Part shown: piece after piece, positions 44,023 to 52,407 of the stretch
How the letters are laid out: the number at the start of each line of letters is the position of its first letter
How positions within the stretch are numbered: position 1 is the first letter of the stretch
Program-made: the position numbers and the translations under genes
Source: Grimontia celer
Lineage (GTDB): Bacteria > Pseudomonadota > Gammaproteobacteria > Enterobacterales > Vibrionaceae
Length of the DNA: 64,000 bases
Assembly (NCBI RefSeq): GCF_900055185.1
Contig: NZ_FIZX01000002.1
Coordinates: forward strand, 438,586-502,585
Reading direction: 5' to 3'
The notes under the pieces: model-generated
Told to the model about the DNA's origin: nothing
The model's input: the letters and a program-made list of their open reading frames with translations, nothing else
The model's database searches: none

Positions 44023-45492
44023 GTGGGACAGAATATTAATAAAACCTCGTTTAGCGCCAGCGATCATGAGCAATTCGCCAAGCAGCTAAAGTCAGAACTG
44101 GACCAACTCGAAGGATTGTTGAACACGCCGGGTTGGGGAATAGGAAAGTGCACCTTGGGTGCCGAACTGGAGCTTTATCTTACCGACAAACATCATCGAC
44201 CCGCACACTACAACCTCGATATTCTCGATAAAGCCTCAGACCCCCTAATGACGGCTGAAATCAATCGATTTAACGTTGAATACAATTGCCCTTACACCGA
44301 ATTCAGCGGTTCTCCCTTCACCTTCCTCAAGCAGAAAATGGATGAACGACTGCAATCATTGCAGACCATTGCGCACAATGATGGCGTAGATGTCACACCT
44401 ATCGGGATCTTGCCAACATTAAAAGATGGAGATTTTGGGCTGGCATCGATGACGGACTCTCCCCGTTATCATGCCCTCACCGATATTCTTTGCGAATCCC
44501 GTGGTGGACCTTTCCACATCCGTATTCACGGTGCAGAAAGCTTGGAAATTGACGCGGACGATTTAACTCTGGAAGGTGCCAATACCTCTTTCCAAGTGCA
44601 CTATCGGGTTAAACCGAATGAGTTTGCTCAGTGGTACAACGGTATTCAGATTGCCACGATTTTCACCTTGGCGATGGCAGCGAACTCCCCAGTCTTCCTT
44701 CAGAAAAAACTCTGGCATGAAACCCGGGTACCATTATTTAAGCAGTCAATCGATAGCCGAAATCTTTGCGGCATGAGCTGGCACACGCCAGCGCGTGTTT
44801 CCTTTGGAAAAGGGTATGTGCGTAAAAGTGCCCTGGAATTGTTCAGACAAGGAGTCAGCCTTCAACCTGTGCTCTTGCCAGATTTGCCGGAAACCAAATG
44901 CCGGGAAGGCTGTGGCCCAAGGCTTGATGCACTTCGACTTCATCAGAGCACGATCTGGAGTTGGAACCGTGCTGTCTATGATGATGCAGATGGCGGTCAT
45001 CTCCGCGTTGAGCTAAGGAGTTTGCCGGCAGGACCGACGACGATTGATATGGTGGCCAACGCCGCACTTTGCATTGGGTTGGCGCATGCACTTCAGAATG
45101 ATCTCGACAGATTAATGGATAGGCTACCCTTTGAATTCGCGAAGTATAATTTCTACAGGGCTGCTCAGTATGGCGTAAACGCCAACATCCTTTGGGAATC
45201 AGAAAACGGCACCTTGCAGGAATACGCGCTTGTGGATGTGCTGGATAAGTTATTACCTCGAGTTGCTGATTCTTTGGTTGAACTGGGTGTTTCCAGAGTG
45301 GAGGCCGATATGCTGATGGTCGTGATTGAGCACCGTTTGGCAAAGCGTCAGAACGGGGCGAGTTGGCAGCTTTCGACCTTGGTTGAGCTTGAGAGAAAAT
45401 ATGGTCGGGAAGTTGCCCTGAACAAGATGTTCGCCTTGTATCAAAAGCAATATTTATCAGGAGAGCCTGTTTCACATTGGCCGGTTTTATGA
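44023..45492 (+). CDS. Glutamate-cysteine ligase family 2 (GCS2)-like ligase
   Basis: 489 aa from the GTG at 44023, with GAGGGTGAGG upstream; a TTG at 43999 is possible. GCS2-type features are LGAELELYLTD, NVEYNCPYTEFSGSPF, GILPTLKDGDFGL, SFQVHYRV and LRVELRSLPAGPTTIDM. The family joins glutamate to an amine or cysteine through a glutamyl phosphate. True glutathione synthesis in vibrios uses a different GshA, so this is likely another gamma-glutamyl ligase. It is followed 58 bp later by an AstE-like deacylase. Confidence 0.8.
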   Translation: MGQNINKTSFSASDHEQFAKQLKSELDQLEGLLNTPGWGIGKCTLGAELELYLTDKHHRPAHYNLDILDKASDPLMTAEINRFNVEYNCPYTEFSGSPFTFLKQKMDERLQSLQTIAHNDGVDVTPIGILPTLKDGDFGLASMTDSPRYHALTDILCESRGGPFHIRIHGAESLEIDADDLTLEGANTSFQVHYRVKPNEFAQWYNGIQIATIFTLAMAANSPVFLQKKLWHETRVPLFKQSIDSRNLCGMSWHTPARVSFGKGYVRKSALELFRQGVSLQPVLLPDLPETKCREGCGPRLDALRLHQSTIWSWNRAVYDDADGGHLRVELRSLPAGPTTIDMVANAALCIGLAHALQNDLDRLMDRLPFEFAKYNFYRAAQYGVNANILWESENGTLQEYALVDVLDKLLPRVADSLVELGVSRVEADMLMVVIEHRLAKRQNGASWQLSTLVELERKYGREVALNKMFALYQKQYLSGEPVSHWPVL

Positions 45493-45510
45493 TGCAGTGG
45501 GTGCGAGGGG

Positions 45511-45522
45511 CAACAGACCCTA
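45511..45522. repeat. Solo CAACAGACCCTA motif
   Basis: Same core as the motif after acr3 (30109-30120), again just past a stop codon (18 bp after the GCS2-like gene). Short enough to be chance; listed because it recurs. Confidence 0.3.
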
Positions 45523-45550
45523 AGAATTTCACAAGGAGTGCAAGAAAGTC

Positions 45551-46561
45551 ATGATGCTGCATGATGTTAGCTGGCCTAACGATGAAGATTTACGACGCGG
45601 ATTGGTTGCCTGGTTGGATACACTGCCGGGATCCAGTTGGCTGACGTTGCCAGGCCGGGATCCTAAACGACATCGTGTAGTGGTGACTTTACTTCATGGG
45701 AATGAACCCTCGGGTGCCAAAGCGCTCTGGCATTTTGCGCAAAATCCACCAGAGTGTGCCGTGACGACACATTTCTGCCTAGCTAATGTGAAAGCCGCGC
45801 TGTATGACAAGCCATTTACCACTCGCCACTTTGCTGATAAGCCGGACATGAACCGTTGCTTTGGCAAAATGGGTGAGGATGACAGCTATGACATTGCGGC
45901 TGAAATCATGACACGAATCACTGCGCTGAAACCCGAGGCAGTTGTTGATCTTCATAATACATCCGGCACTAGCCCTTCATTTTCGGTTTCCACGATTGAT
46001 GATGAAAAACATCAGCAGATAGCGTCGCTGTTTACTGAACGAATGCTTTGTACCAGCGTTCGTTTGGGGGCTCTGATGGAGCAAACCACTGACGAGTCAC
46101 CGATCGTCACTGTCGAGTGCGGTGGGGCAGCTGATCATGCAGCTCATGAAGTGGCGAAAAATGGACTTCATCACTTCCTGACAGCCGACAATATCTTTGC
46201 CAATCATTCAGGCTTCTGGCCGTTAGATTTGCTCTACCACCCTGTACGGGTGCAGTTGAAAAAAGGACTGGAGCTTTGTTATCACGACCGAAAAGTCGAC
46301 GATGCCGATCTGACACTTCCACCTGATATTGACCGACACAACTTTGGTTGGATGGCTGCAGACAGCATGATCGGCTGGCTCGGGGAAAAAGGGCTGGATG
46401 GGATGACCACTAACGATGGTGAAGGTGGTCATCCTATTGAATCACTCTTCTACGAACATGACGGTGAGCTTCGCTTAAAGCATGCTTCCAAGCTTTTCAT
46501 GATCACTACCAAACACCACATCGCGCTCTCCGACTGCCTGTTTTACATGGTGGTTGATTAA
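45551..46561 (+). CDS. Succinylglutamate desuccinylase/aspartoacylase-family protein
   Basis: 336 aa zinc-carboxypeptidase-fold amidohydrolase. It has the HGNEPSG metal motif (His, Glu) at about 55-61, the DLHNTSGTSPSFSV third-ligand/substrate region and the catalytic Glu in IVTVECGGAADHAAHE. It is likely to remove an acyl group from an amino acid. It follows the GCS2-like gene with AAGGAG upstream of the ATG, so the two probably act on related gamma-glutamyl or N-acyl compounds. It is not in an arginine-catabolism (ast) operon, so it need not be AstE. Confidence 0.85.
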   Translation: MMLHDVSWPNDEDLRRGLVAWLDTLPGSSWLTLPGRDPKRHRVVVTLLHGNEPSGAKALWHFAQNPPECAVTTHFCLANVKAALYDKPFTTRHFADKPDMNRCFGKMGEDDSYDIAAEIMTRITALKPEAVVDLHNTSGTSPSFSVSTIDDEKHQQIASLFTERMLCTSVRLGALMEQTTDESPIVTVECGGAADHAAHEVAKNGLHHFLTADNIFANHSGFWPLDLLYHPVRVQLKKGLELCYHDRKVDDADLTLPPDIDRHNFGWMAADSMIGWLGEKGLDGMTTNDGEGGHPIESLFYEHDGELRLKHASKLFMITTKHHIALSDCLFYMVVD

Positions 46562-47098
46562 GCCCGCCAACATTTTGTTTCATTGACTATTTTTAATTGC
46601 AATCAGGTGTAAGGTGTAATTAATACACCTGATCCGGGTTGTCATGTCATAATGAATTGCATAGCATTGAATGCATATCTGTGCATAGTGTCTTGATTGT
46701 CATTCAGTAGTTATTCCGCATAGAATATTGCCGTCAAGCCGATGCCATGAAATTGAAAGTTTTTCGTACAGAATGACAAGAAATAATTTTTTCTAAATTA
46801 TGTTTTACTCATACTGTAAAGAAATACGGACTTTCAATTTAATTCTCTGTATTTGAAGGAAATAATATCTTATTTAATCAGTAAGATACATTCTGTTTGC
46901 AACTATTCCCCTTTACAGGATGGGAACTATTTAGTCTTTAAGTCCCAATTTTTCATTAAAGAATGATAATCCCTAGATCGGTTACCATAAAATCTATAAG
47001 GTTTATTACATAAAAATGAAATACTAAAAACTCAGATTTTTTAGACTTAGACAAAGGTTTAGACGCCTAGTTTTTGCAGTAAGGAATTGGGGCTAATA
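46562..47098. other. 537-bp A+T-rich intergenic region
   Basis: No gene found on either strand. It holds a perfect 10-bp dyad, ATCAGGTGTA (46602-46611) and TACACCTGAT (46624-46633), about 40 bp past the AstE-like stop; it may be a terminator or an operator. The rest is unusually A+T-rich and may carry the promoter of the methyltransferase at 47099. Confidence 0.5.
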
Positions 47099-48037
47099 AT
47101 GCTTCTGGATCAAAAAGAAGTTTTAGCACTGTTGCGCTGTCCGCGTAGCGGCGCTGAGCTTGATAAATTGGACGATCAAAACGCCAAGGTGGCGTCAAGC
47201 ACGGGTGACATTCACTATGAAGTAGTGAATGGGTACCCGATTTTGTTGTGCTCTGAACGCTGTAAAGGACTGGGGTGGCAATTGTCATCCGATGCCTCTG
47301 CTGTACCACGAAACACCTATTCCGGCGCAATGAAAGTGATGAAGCGCCTGGTTTCTCCACCTTCCGGTGCGACGAAGAAGAATGTCGACACTTTGATCTC
47401 CACACTGTTTGAGGTACGCAGAAAGCCACGCGTGCTTATAGTAGGGGGAGGTACCATTGGTGAAGGCATGGACCGCTTTTACGAAGATGTGAATATCGAA
47501 TTAGTTTCTTTTGATGTTTACGCGTCTCCAAACGTCCAATTCGTCGCTGATGCTCACTGTATTCCTCTGGGCGACAACAGTTTCGATGCCGTGATCATTC
47601 AGGCCGTGCTAGAGCATGTTATGGATCCGGGAATGGTCGTGTCCGAAATCCATCGTGTACTGAAACCCAATGGTCTGGTTTACGCGGAAACCCCATTTTT
47701 ACAGCACGTTCATGAAGGTCCCTACGATTTCATGCGTTTTACAGAAAGTGGTCACCGTTTGTTATTTCGTCAGTTCAGTCTGGTTAAATCAGGGGTTTGT
47801 TCCGGGGCAGGTACTCAGTTGTTGTGGGCGCTAGAAGGTTTCTTTAGCGGACTTTTCCGCTCTCATTGGGCGGGGAAAGCAATCAAGCTTTCGCTGTTTT
47901 GGGTGATGCTGTTCGACCGTCTAATCCCTGAAAAGTACAATGTTGATGCGGCCAATGGCGTGTTTTTCCTTGGTGCCAAGTCTGAGTGTTCAATCGGCAA
48001 TGCGGAGATAGTGGCTCATTACAAAGGTGCTCAATAA
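47099..48037 (+). CDS. Class I SAM-dependent methyltransferase with Trm112-like N-terminus
   Basis: 312 aa from the ATG at 47099. Residues 8-60 look like a Trm112-type segment (LLRCPRSGAELDKL, YEVVNGYPILL) of the sort found before many methyltransferases. The SAM domain follows: motif I VLIVGGGTIGEGM, then FDVYASPNVQFVADAHCIPLGDNSFDAV (given here in part as VADAHCIPLGDNSFDAV) and HRVLKPNGLVYAETP. Substrate unknown, possibly a cell-surface sugar or lipid precursor. Monocistronic. Confidence 0.85.
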   Translation: MLLDQKEVLALLRCPRSGAELDKLDDQNAKVASSTGDIHYEVVNGYPILLCSERCKGLGWQLSSDASAVPRNTYSGAMKVMKRLVSPPSGATKKNVDTLISTLFEVRRKPRVLIVGGGTIGEGMDRFYEDVNIELVSFDVYASPNVQFVADAHCIPLGDNSFDAVIIQAVLEHVMDPGMVVSEIHRVLKPNGLVYAETPFLQHVHEGPYDFMRFTESGHRLLFRQFSLVKSGVCSGAGTQLLWALEGFFSGLFRSHWAGKAIKLSLFWVMLFDRLIPEKYNVDAANGVFFLGAKSECSIGNAEIVAHYKGAQ

Positions 48038-48251
48038 AAATTGCCATCAGAAAGAAAGCGCTTTCCTGGTGTATTGATATTGCAAAGTGTGCAGTAGCTC
48101 AGCTTTAAAGAACAAATTTGGGCTTGTTGTTTTTCTATTTATATTTCGTCTCGTTTTCAACGCAAATTCTCCGAAATACGGTCGATAGAATCGATGGGTA
48201 TTTCGCTTGCGAAGGGCATTCTGCCCATGGATTGCAGTTGGAGAATGAAGT

Positions 48252-48974
48252 ATGAAGTCGTATTTATTGGGCGTAAGTGTTGCACTATTTTCAGCAGGAA
48301 GCGGAGGTAGTAGCGGAGACGGAAACACAGTGGCCCAGCGTGCCAATTCTTCGGCTTGTTTTAATGAATCGCTTTACAGCGTTGGTACCGTGGTTAATGA
48401 AGTTAATGCCGTTATTTTCAACGGTGAATCATTATCAAATGATTCTGAAACCACAGAAGTGATTCAAAAAACGTCTTATCGTGGCTACAACGATGTCATT
48501 GAAGAGAGAATCACAAACGGCAGTGGTTCAGATAATCGCCTCTATATCCTTGTAGATCAGACAGAAAAAAATGTGACAACTCTAGGCCAGATTCTTGGCA
48601 GCGATGAAATTACTTATCGTCCCAACGGCTTTGTTCTGAATTACGATCTAGCTCTGGGTGAAAAGAAAACATTCTCCACTGTCACCGAATACGAAAACAA
48701 TGCTCTGAGCAATACAACCGATTATTCTCTCGAGTATTTGCGAACGGAAAATATCACGGTTCCTGCAGGGACATTTGAAACTTGTGTACTTGAGTTTGTT
48801 GTAGATAACGTAAATTCGAGTGGAGACAGGCTTAAAGTGGTGTTTACGCAGTATATTGGCGTGGGAAATGGGTTAACCATACGGGAAGATTTTGTGTCAA
48901 CTGCTGAAAATGGGGAAACCATGACAGGCTCAGACAAGCTTGTTTCTGCCACCATCAACGGCAATCCTATCTAA
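48252..48974 (+). CDS. Exported protein resembling a lipoprotein but lacking the lipobox cysteine
   Basis: 240 aa. The N-terminus MKSYLLGVSVALFSAG is a typical lipoprotein signal, but the next residue is Ser (AGC codon) where a Cys (TGC) is expected, followed by GGSSGDG linker sequence. It may be secreted freely, cut by another peptidase, or a mutated lipoprotein. The mature part is an acidic beta-rich domain (NYDLALGEKKTFSTVTEY, NITVPAGTFETCVLEF, then GDKLVSATI-like end), the kind of fold seen in uncharacterised exported proteins. A strong terminator follows. Confidence 0.72.
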   Translation: MKSYLLGVSVALFSAGSGGSSGDGNTVAQRANSSACFNESLYSVGTVVNEVNAVIFNGESLSNDSETTEVIQKTSYRGYNDVIEERITNGSGSDNRLYILVDQTEKNVTTLGQILGSDEITYRPNGFVLNYDLALGEKKTFSTVTEYENNALSNTTDYSLEYLRTENITVPAGTFETCVLEFVVDNVNSSGDRLKVVFTQYIGVGNGLTIREDFVSTAENGETMTGSDKLVSATINGNPI

Positions 48975-48979
48975 ACCAA

Positions 48980-49005
48980 AAAGGCCGGATTCATCCGGCC
49001 TTTTC
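48980..49005. terminator. Bidirectional terminator
   Basis: AAAAGGCCGGAT pairs with ATCCGGCCTTTT around a very short loop, between convergent genes at 48252 and 49020. Confidence 0.92.
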
Positions 49006-49019
49006 TATCATGATTTAGC

Positions 49020-49805
49020 TTATCGTTTAACACACACGAAAATGGCGTTGCCTGACGTGGTGTTCCACATCTCCAGCTTTTCGTAATCGTGTTCAAACAC
49101 TGTGACTTCAAAGTATGGCTCAAGGAGTTCTTCAAGTTCTTTGAAGCTCACGGCAACCATAGGGTGGTCGTCATGCCATTCCTCGGTCACCTTGTCGGTG
49201 GTCTTTTCGATGCTCAGTTTCAGTGCTTGTCTGTCGCCTTCACCGGAATAGAACCAGCCTGACTTAAATGCAAACTCACTGCCTTCGTGTTGAACAATAT
49301 GGCGCACGAAAGAGTTATTGTTGATCAGATTCTTCTCAACGGCGTTAAAGCAGAACACACCGCCGGGCTTAAGTGCTGCGTGAGCACTGCGAATACAAGC
49401 GCTGAGGTTTTCGATATTGCCACTGTAGTGGATTGAATAAAGAAAACAGGTGATGAGGTCATAAGGTGCATCCACCACAAACTCACACATATTCTGCAGC
49501 GAGAATTGTGCTTCCGGACAGCGCAGTTTCGCTTGATCCAACATAGGCTGGTTCAGATCAAGGCCATCGCTTGAGAAGCCGGTATCAATAAAATAGCGAA
49601 TATGTGGGCCAGTACCACATGCCAGATCAAGATGACGTTTTCCTTGGTTACCAAACAGTTGATGAAGTCTGCGCACACAGTCACTTTGAGACTGATAGTT
49701 AATGTCTGCGCACATCAGATCGTAATAACCCGAGAGATCTGTATACAGCGCATTTGATGATGGAGTAATCACGTAAAACACACCGAAATGAAAAAGGTGG
49801 CGCAT
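49020..49805 (-). CDS. SAM-dependent methyltransferase
   Basis: 261 aa. Motif I is HLDLACGTGPHIRYF, followed by GLDLNQPMLDQAK and AHAALKPGGVFCFNAVEK, the common small-molecule class I methyltransferase fold. The C-terminal SFKELEELLEPYFEVTVFEHD is typical of this group. The start is uncertain; translation may begin later, near ITPSSNALYTDLSGYYDLM. No partner genes. Confidence 0.85.
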   Translation of the reverse strand: MRHLFHFGVFYVITPSSNALYTDLSGYYDLMCADINYQSQSDCVRRLHQLFGNQGKRHLDLACGTGPHIRYFIDTGFSSDGLDLNQPMLDQAKLRCPEAQFSLQNMCEFVVDAPYDLITCFLYSIHYSGNIENLSACIRSAHAALKPGGVFCFNAVEKNLINNNSFVRHIVQHEGSEFAFKSGWFYSGEGDRQALKLSIEKTTDKVTEEWHDDHPMVAVSFKELEELLEPYFEVTVFEHDYEKLEMWNTTSGNAIFVCVKR

Positions 49806-49870
49806 CCTACATCGGATTTCATTTTAGTGCGATATAAATCACATCATGAATTTGTGCTTAGGCTGGAAAG

Positions 49871-49896
49871 AAAAAACGCCAGCAATGGCTGGCGTT
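49871..49896 (-). terminator. Terminator of the site-2 protease gene
   Basis: On the minus strand AACGCCAGC pairs with GCTGGCGTT around 4 bases and is followed by T residues. It lies 20 bp past the M50 protease stop. Confidence 0.85.
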
Positions 49897-49915
49897 CTAA
49901 GAGAAGTCTTTTCAG

Positions 49916-50998
49916 TTAGCTCTGCAGAATCAACAGCGGCAGTGCCAACATCTCATCACCTTTGGTGGCAAAGTAGATAATCACGCCAACCAAAGCGGCA
50001 ACCGTTGAGAAATACCACACGGTACTGAAGATTTGGCCATAGCGGCTCAGCGGCAGCAAATGCGAGTGATGACGGTATTTCCATTCGAAGATAATTTCAG
50101 CACTACCAATCAGCAGCAGGAAGCCAAGCAGGGCCAATCCGAATGCGTAACTGACATATACGCCCACCGCAGCGCCCGCAATACAGGCTACCAAGCCTGC
50201 AACACTGTTCATCGAAAAGCTGATGCTTTTGAGGATGTGTCCGCCATCAAGAGGCAATATCGGTAGCAGATTGAACAAGTTTAATAGCGCATTAAAGGTC
50301 GCGAGACCGGCAAAGAAAACATTCCCTGTTACCCAGTAAGCCACGAGCGCCGCCAAAGACATAAACAGGCCGAAGGTTGGCCCCATGATGGAAATCACCA
50401 CATCCTGCCAACGTGTATTTATCTTTTCATCCGAAAGCGCCAATCCGCCCATAAACGGGATGAGGTAAATGCCTTTGGTTTTCATGCCAAAGTACTTCAT
50501 GGCGCGGATGTGGCCATATTCATGCACCACAAGGCAAGCAATCAACGCCAAAGCGAATTGCCAGGAAAACAACCAGGAATAGGCAGCAACACTCGCGCCC
50601 GCGAGTACCACTTTGATGACTTTGGCACTCTTGAAGAGTTTTAAGCCCAGTGACGCCAGACCGATCAGGCTGAATTTCTGTTTGGCTTGGGGTTTCACTT
50701 CGGGTTGCTGGCGCTCGATGTCTTTTTCGCTACGCGAGCCAGACTCCACCACTTCACCGTCTATCGCGACTTTGTAGTCGATGCTGAATGGCTGCCAACT
50801 GAGGCGGGAAGAGACATCGACGGTAATGATTTGGTCGTTAGCTGTCAGTTGAAAAGTGTGGACTTTCTCGCCGTCGTTATCAGCGCTTGCGGCGAGTTGA
50901 GAAACGAGTTGGTTGTCCCAGTAAAGTGCTTGCCAGCCCGCCAGCGATCCTTCAAGACGCAGAGGCTTACCGAGACAGGTGATGTTGAATAGTTCCAA
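49916..50998 (-). CDS. M50 site-2-protease-family membrane metalloprotease
   Basis: 360 aa. The N-terminal 120 residues are a soluble beta-rich domain. Six or so membrane helices follow and carry the zinc site HEYGH (VVHEYGHIRAMKYFG) and the third-ligand motif LPILPLDGGHILKS. This is an intramembrane zinc protease of the FtsH-independent S2P-like group (no PDZ domain, unlike RseP). Target unknown; it may process a membrane-bound regulator or handle signal-peptide remnants. Confidence 0.9.
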   Translation of the reverse strand: MELFNITCLGKPLRLEGSLAGWQALYWDNQLVSQLAASADNDGEKVHTFQLTANDQIITVDVSSRLSWQPFSIDYKVAIDGEVVESGSRSEKDIERQQPEVKPQAKQKFSLIGLASLGLKLFKSAKVIKVVLAGASVAAYSWLFSWQFALALIACLVVHEYGHIRAMKYFGMKTKGIYLIPFMGGLALSDEKINTRWQDVVISIMGPTFGLFMSLAALVAYWVTGNVFFAGLATFNALLNLFNLLPILPLDGGHILKSISFSMNSVAGLVACIAGAAVGVYVSYAFGLALLGFLLLIGSAEIIFEWKYRHHSHLLPLSRYGQIFSTVWYFSTVAALVGVIIYFATKGDEMLALPLLILQS

Positions 50999-51059
50999 GG
51001 TGTGAATGCTTTATCAGAAAACGTTGGCGCTAATGTACCAGCATTAGCGCCGGATTTCT

Positions 51060-52070
51060 CTAACCCGAATGGTTAGTCAATGAAGGAGCGACGATGATTT
51101 TACGCGGTGCGGAATCGCTTTTCTCTAACTGCTCAATCAAGCGTTTTGCAGCTTGTCGGCCAATCTCTTTGGCATCTGAATTCACAAACACGATGGGCGG
51201 CTCAGTGAGCTCCGCGTCTTGAACGGCATCAAAACCTACGATGGAGATTTCTTTATTGAAAATGGTGTCGTTCCCAACATTTCTGCCAAGTCGATGAACG
51301 CCTTGTACCGCGCCGACTGCCGTTGAGGAGTAATGACAGAGCACCGCGCTGATTTGCGGATGGCTGGCAAGCAATGCTTCGACTGCTTTTGCGGCGGGAG
51401 CCTGACCGGGTTCGGATTCCACCACCCATTCCGGTTTAAACGGCAAACCAAACTGTATCAGCGTGCTGCAATAGCCTCCCACGCGTTCAGCACGACAAAG
51501 TGAACTGCTTTTCCCACCAACATAAGCAATACGACGATGACCTTGTTCAATCAGGTATTCCGTCGCTATTTTCGCTGCGCTGGCGTTATCCGGCCCGACG
51601 TAATCAATCTGGTGGTTGACCGATGCACGGGAGATACACACCAATGGCAAGTTATGGGCTTTGAGTACATCTGCATCGACCTGCTGGTTTTCATTGGTCG
51701 GGCAGAAAGCAATGCCGCCCACACCCTGACGTGCCATGGTCAGCATGCACTGTTCAAATTTTTCAGCATCGCCACTTTGCGCAAGAAACACCATGTAGCC
51801 TTGTTTTTCAGTTTCTTCGCAAAGCCCGGCAGCGACTTGCGCGTAATAAGGGTCACTGATGTCTTTCAGGATCAAACCAACAATTTCACTGCTGTTAGAG
51901 CGAAGGTTAGCGGCAGCGCGGTTTCGGACGTAGCCTAGCTCAGATACGGCTTTGTTGACCTTCTCAGCGGTATCCGGAGAGATACGCCCTTTGTTGCCCA
52001 ACACCATTGAGACCGTGGTGACTGAGACGCCTGCGTGCTCAGCGACATCCGTGATCGTCACTTTCTTCAA
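51060..52070 (-). CDS. malI: Maltose-regulon LacI-family repressor MalI
   Basis: 336 aa. N-terminal LacI helix-turn-helix (TITDVAEHAGVSVTTVSMVLG) and a periplasmic-binding-protein-like effector domain (EIVGLILKDISDPYYAQVAAGL). It is divergent from malX, with two palindromes of the AAAACGTTTT type in between, which is the arrangement and site type of MalI in enterobacteria and vibrios. It represses malX-malY. Confidence 0.93.
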   Translation of the reverse strand: MKKVTITDVAEHAGVSVTTVSMVLGNKGRISPDTAEKVNKAVSELGYVRNRAAANLRSNSSEIVGLILKDISDPYYAQVAAGLCEETEKQGYMVFLAQSGDAEKFEQCMLTMARQGVGGIAFCPTNENQQVDADVLKAHNLPLVCISRASVNHQIDYVGPDNASAAKIATEYLIEQGHRRIAYVGGKSSSLCRAERVGGYCSTLIQFGLPFKPEWVVESEPGQAPAAKAVEALLASHPQISAVLCHYSSTAVGAVQGVHRLGRNVGNDTIFNKEISIVGFDAVQDAELTEPPIVFVNSDAKEIGRQAAKRLIEQLEKSDSAPRKIIVAPSLTNHSG

Positions 52071-52169
52071 GTGAATTCCTTATTTGATACTGAATAACCA
52101 GACGACGTGAAAATGCAGGATTCAGCGAGCATCTTCACGTCGTTTGAGTATGGGTTTAGCGTGACATTA

Positions 52170-52183
52170 GTAAAACGTTTTAC
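52170..52183. promoter_or_regulatory. MalI operator 1
   Basis: Perfect palindrome GTAAAACGTTTTAC, about 100 bp upstream of malI. LacI-type central CG; half-site matches the known MalI operator core. Confidence 0.85.
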
Positions 52184-52268
52184 CCAGAAAGAATACTGCC
52201 AAATTCCCATTATTTAAACCTGATCAAATTTGTGGATTAAGCACCGATGCGCAGATCACAAATGTTTT

Positions 52269-52284
52269 GATAAAACGTTTTACC
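52269..52284. promoter_or_regulatory. MalI operator 2
   Basis: GATAAAACGTTTTACC, near-perfect palindrome 124 bp before the malX start at 52408. Together with the site at 52170 it puts malI and malX-malY under one repressor; the two centres are about 100 bp apart. Confidence 0.85.
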
Positions 52285-52407
52285 AAAATTTTGTTTCCCT
52301 AATATGAGCGACGAAAACACATAGTCCCGTGTGTGGGGCAGACAACCGATTCATGCTTTGGTTGAGGACTCCACACCAGTCATATGCTCATAATTCGGAG
52401 AGTTGTA

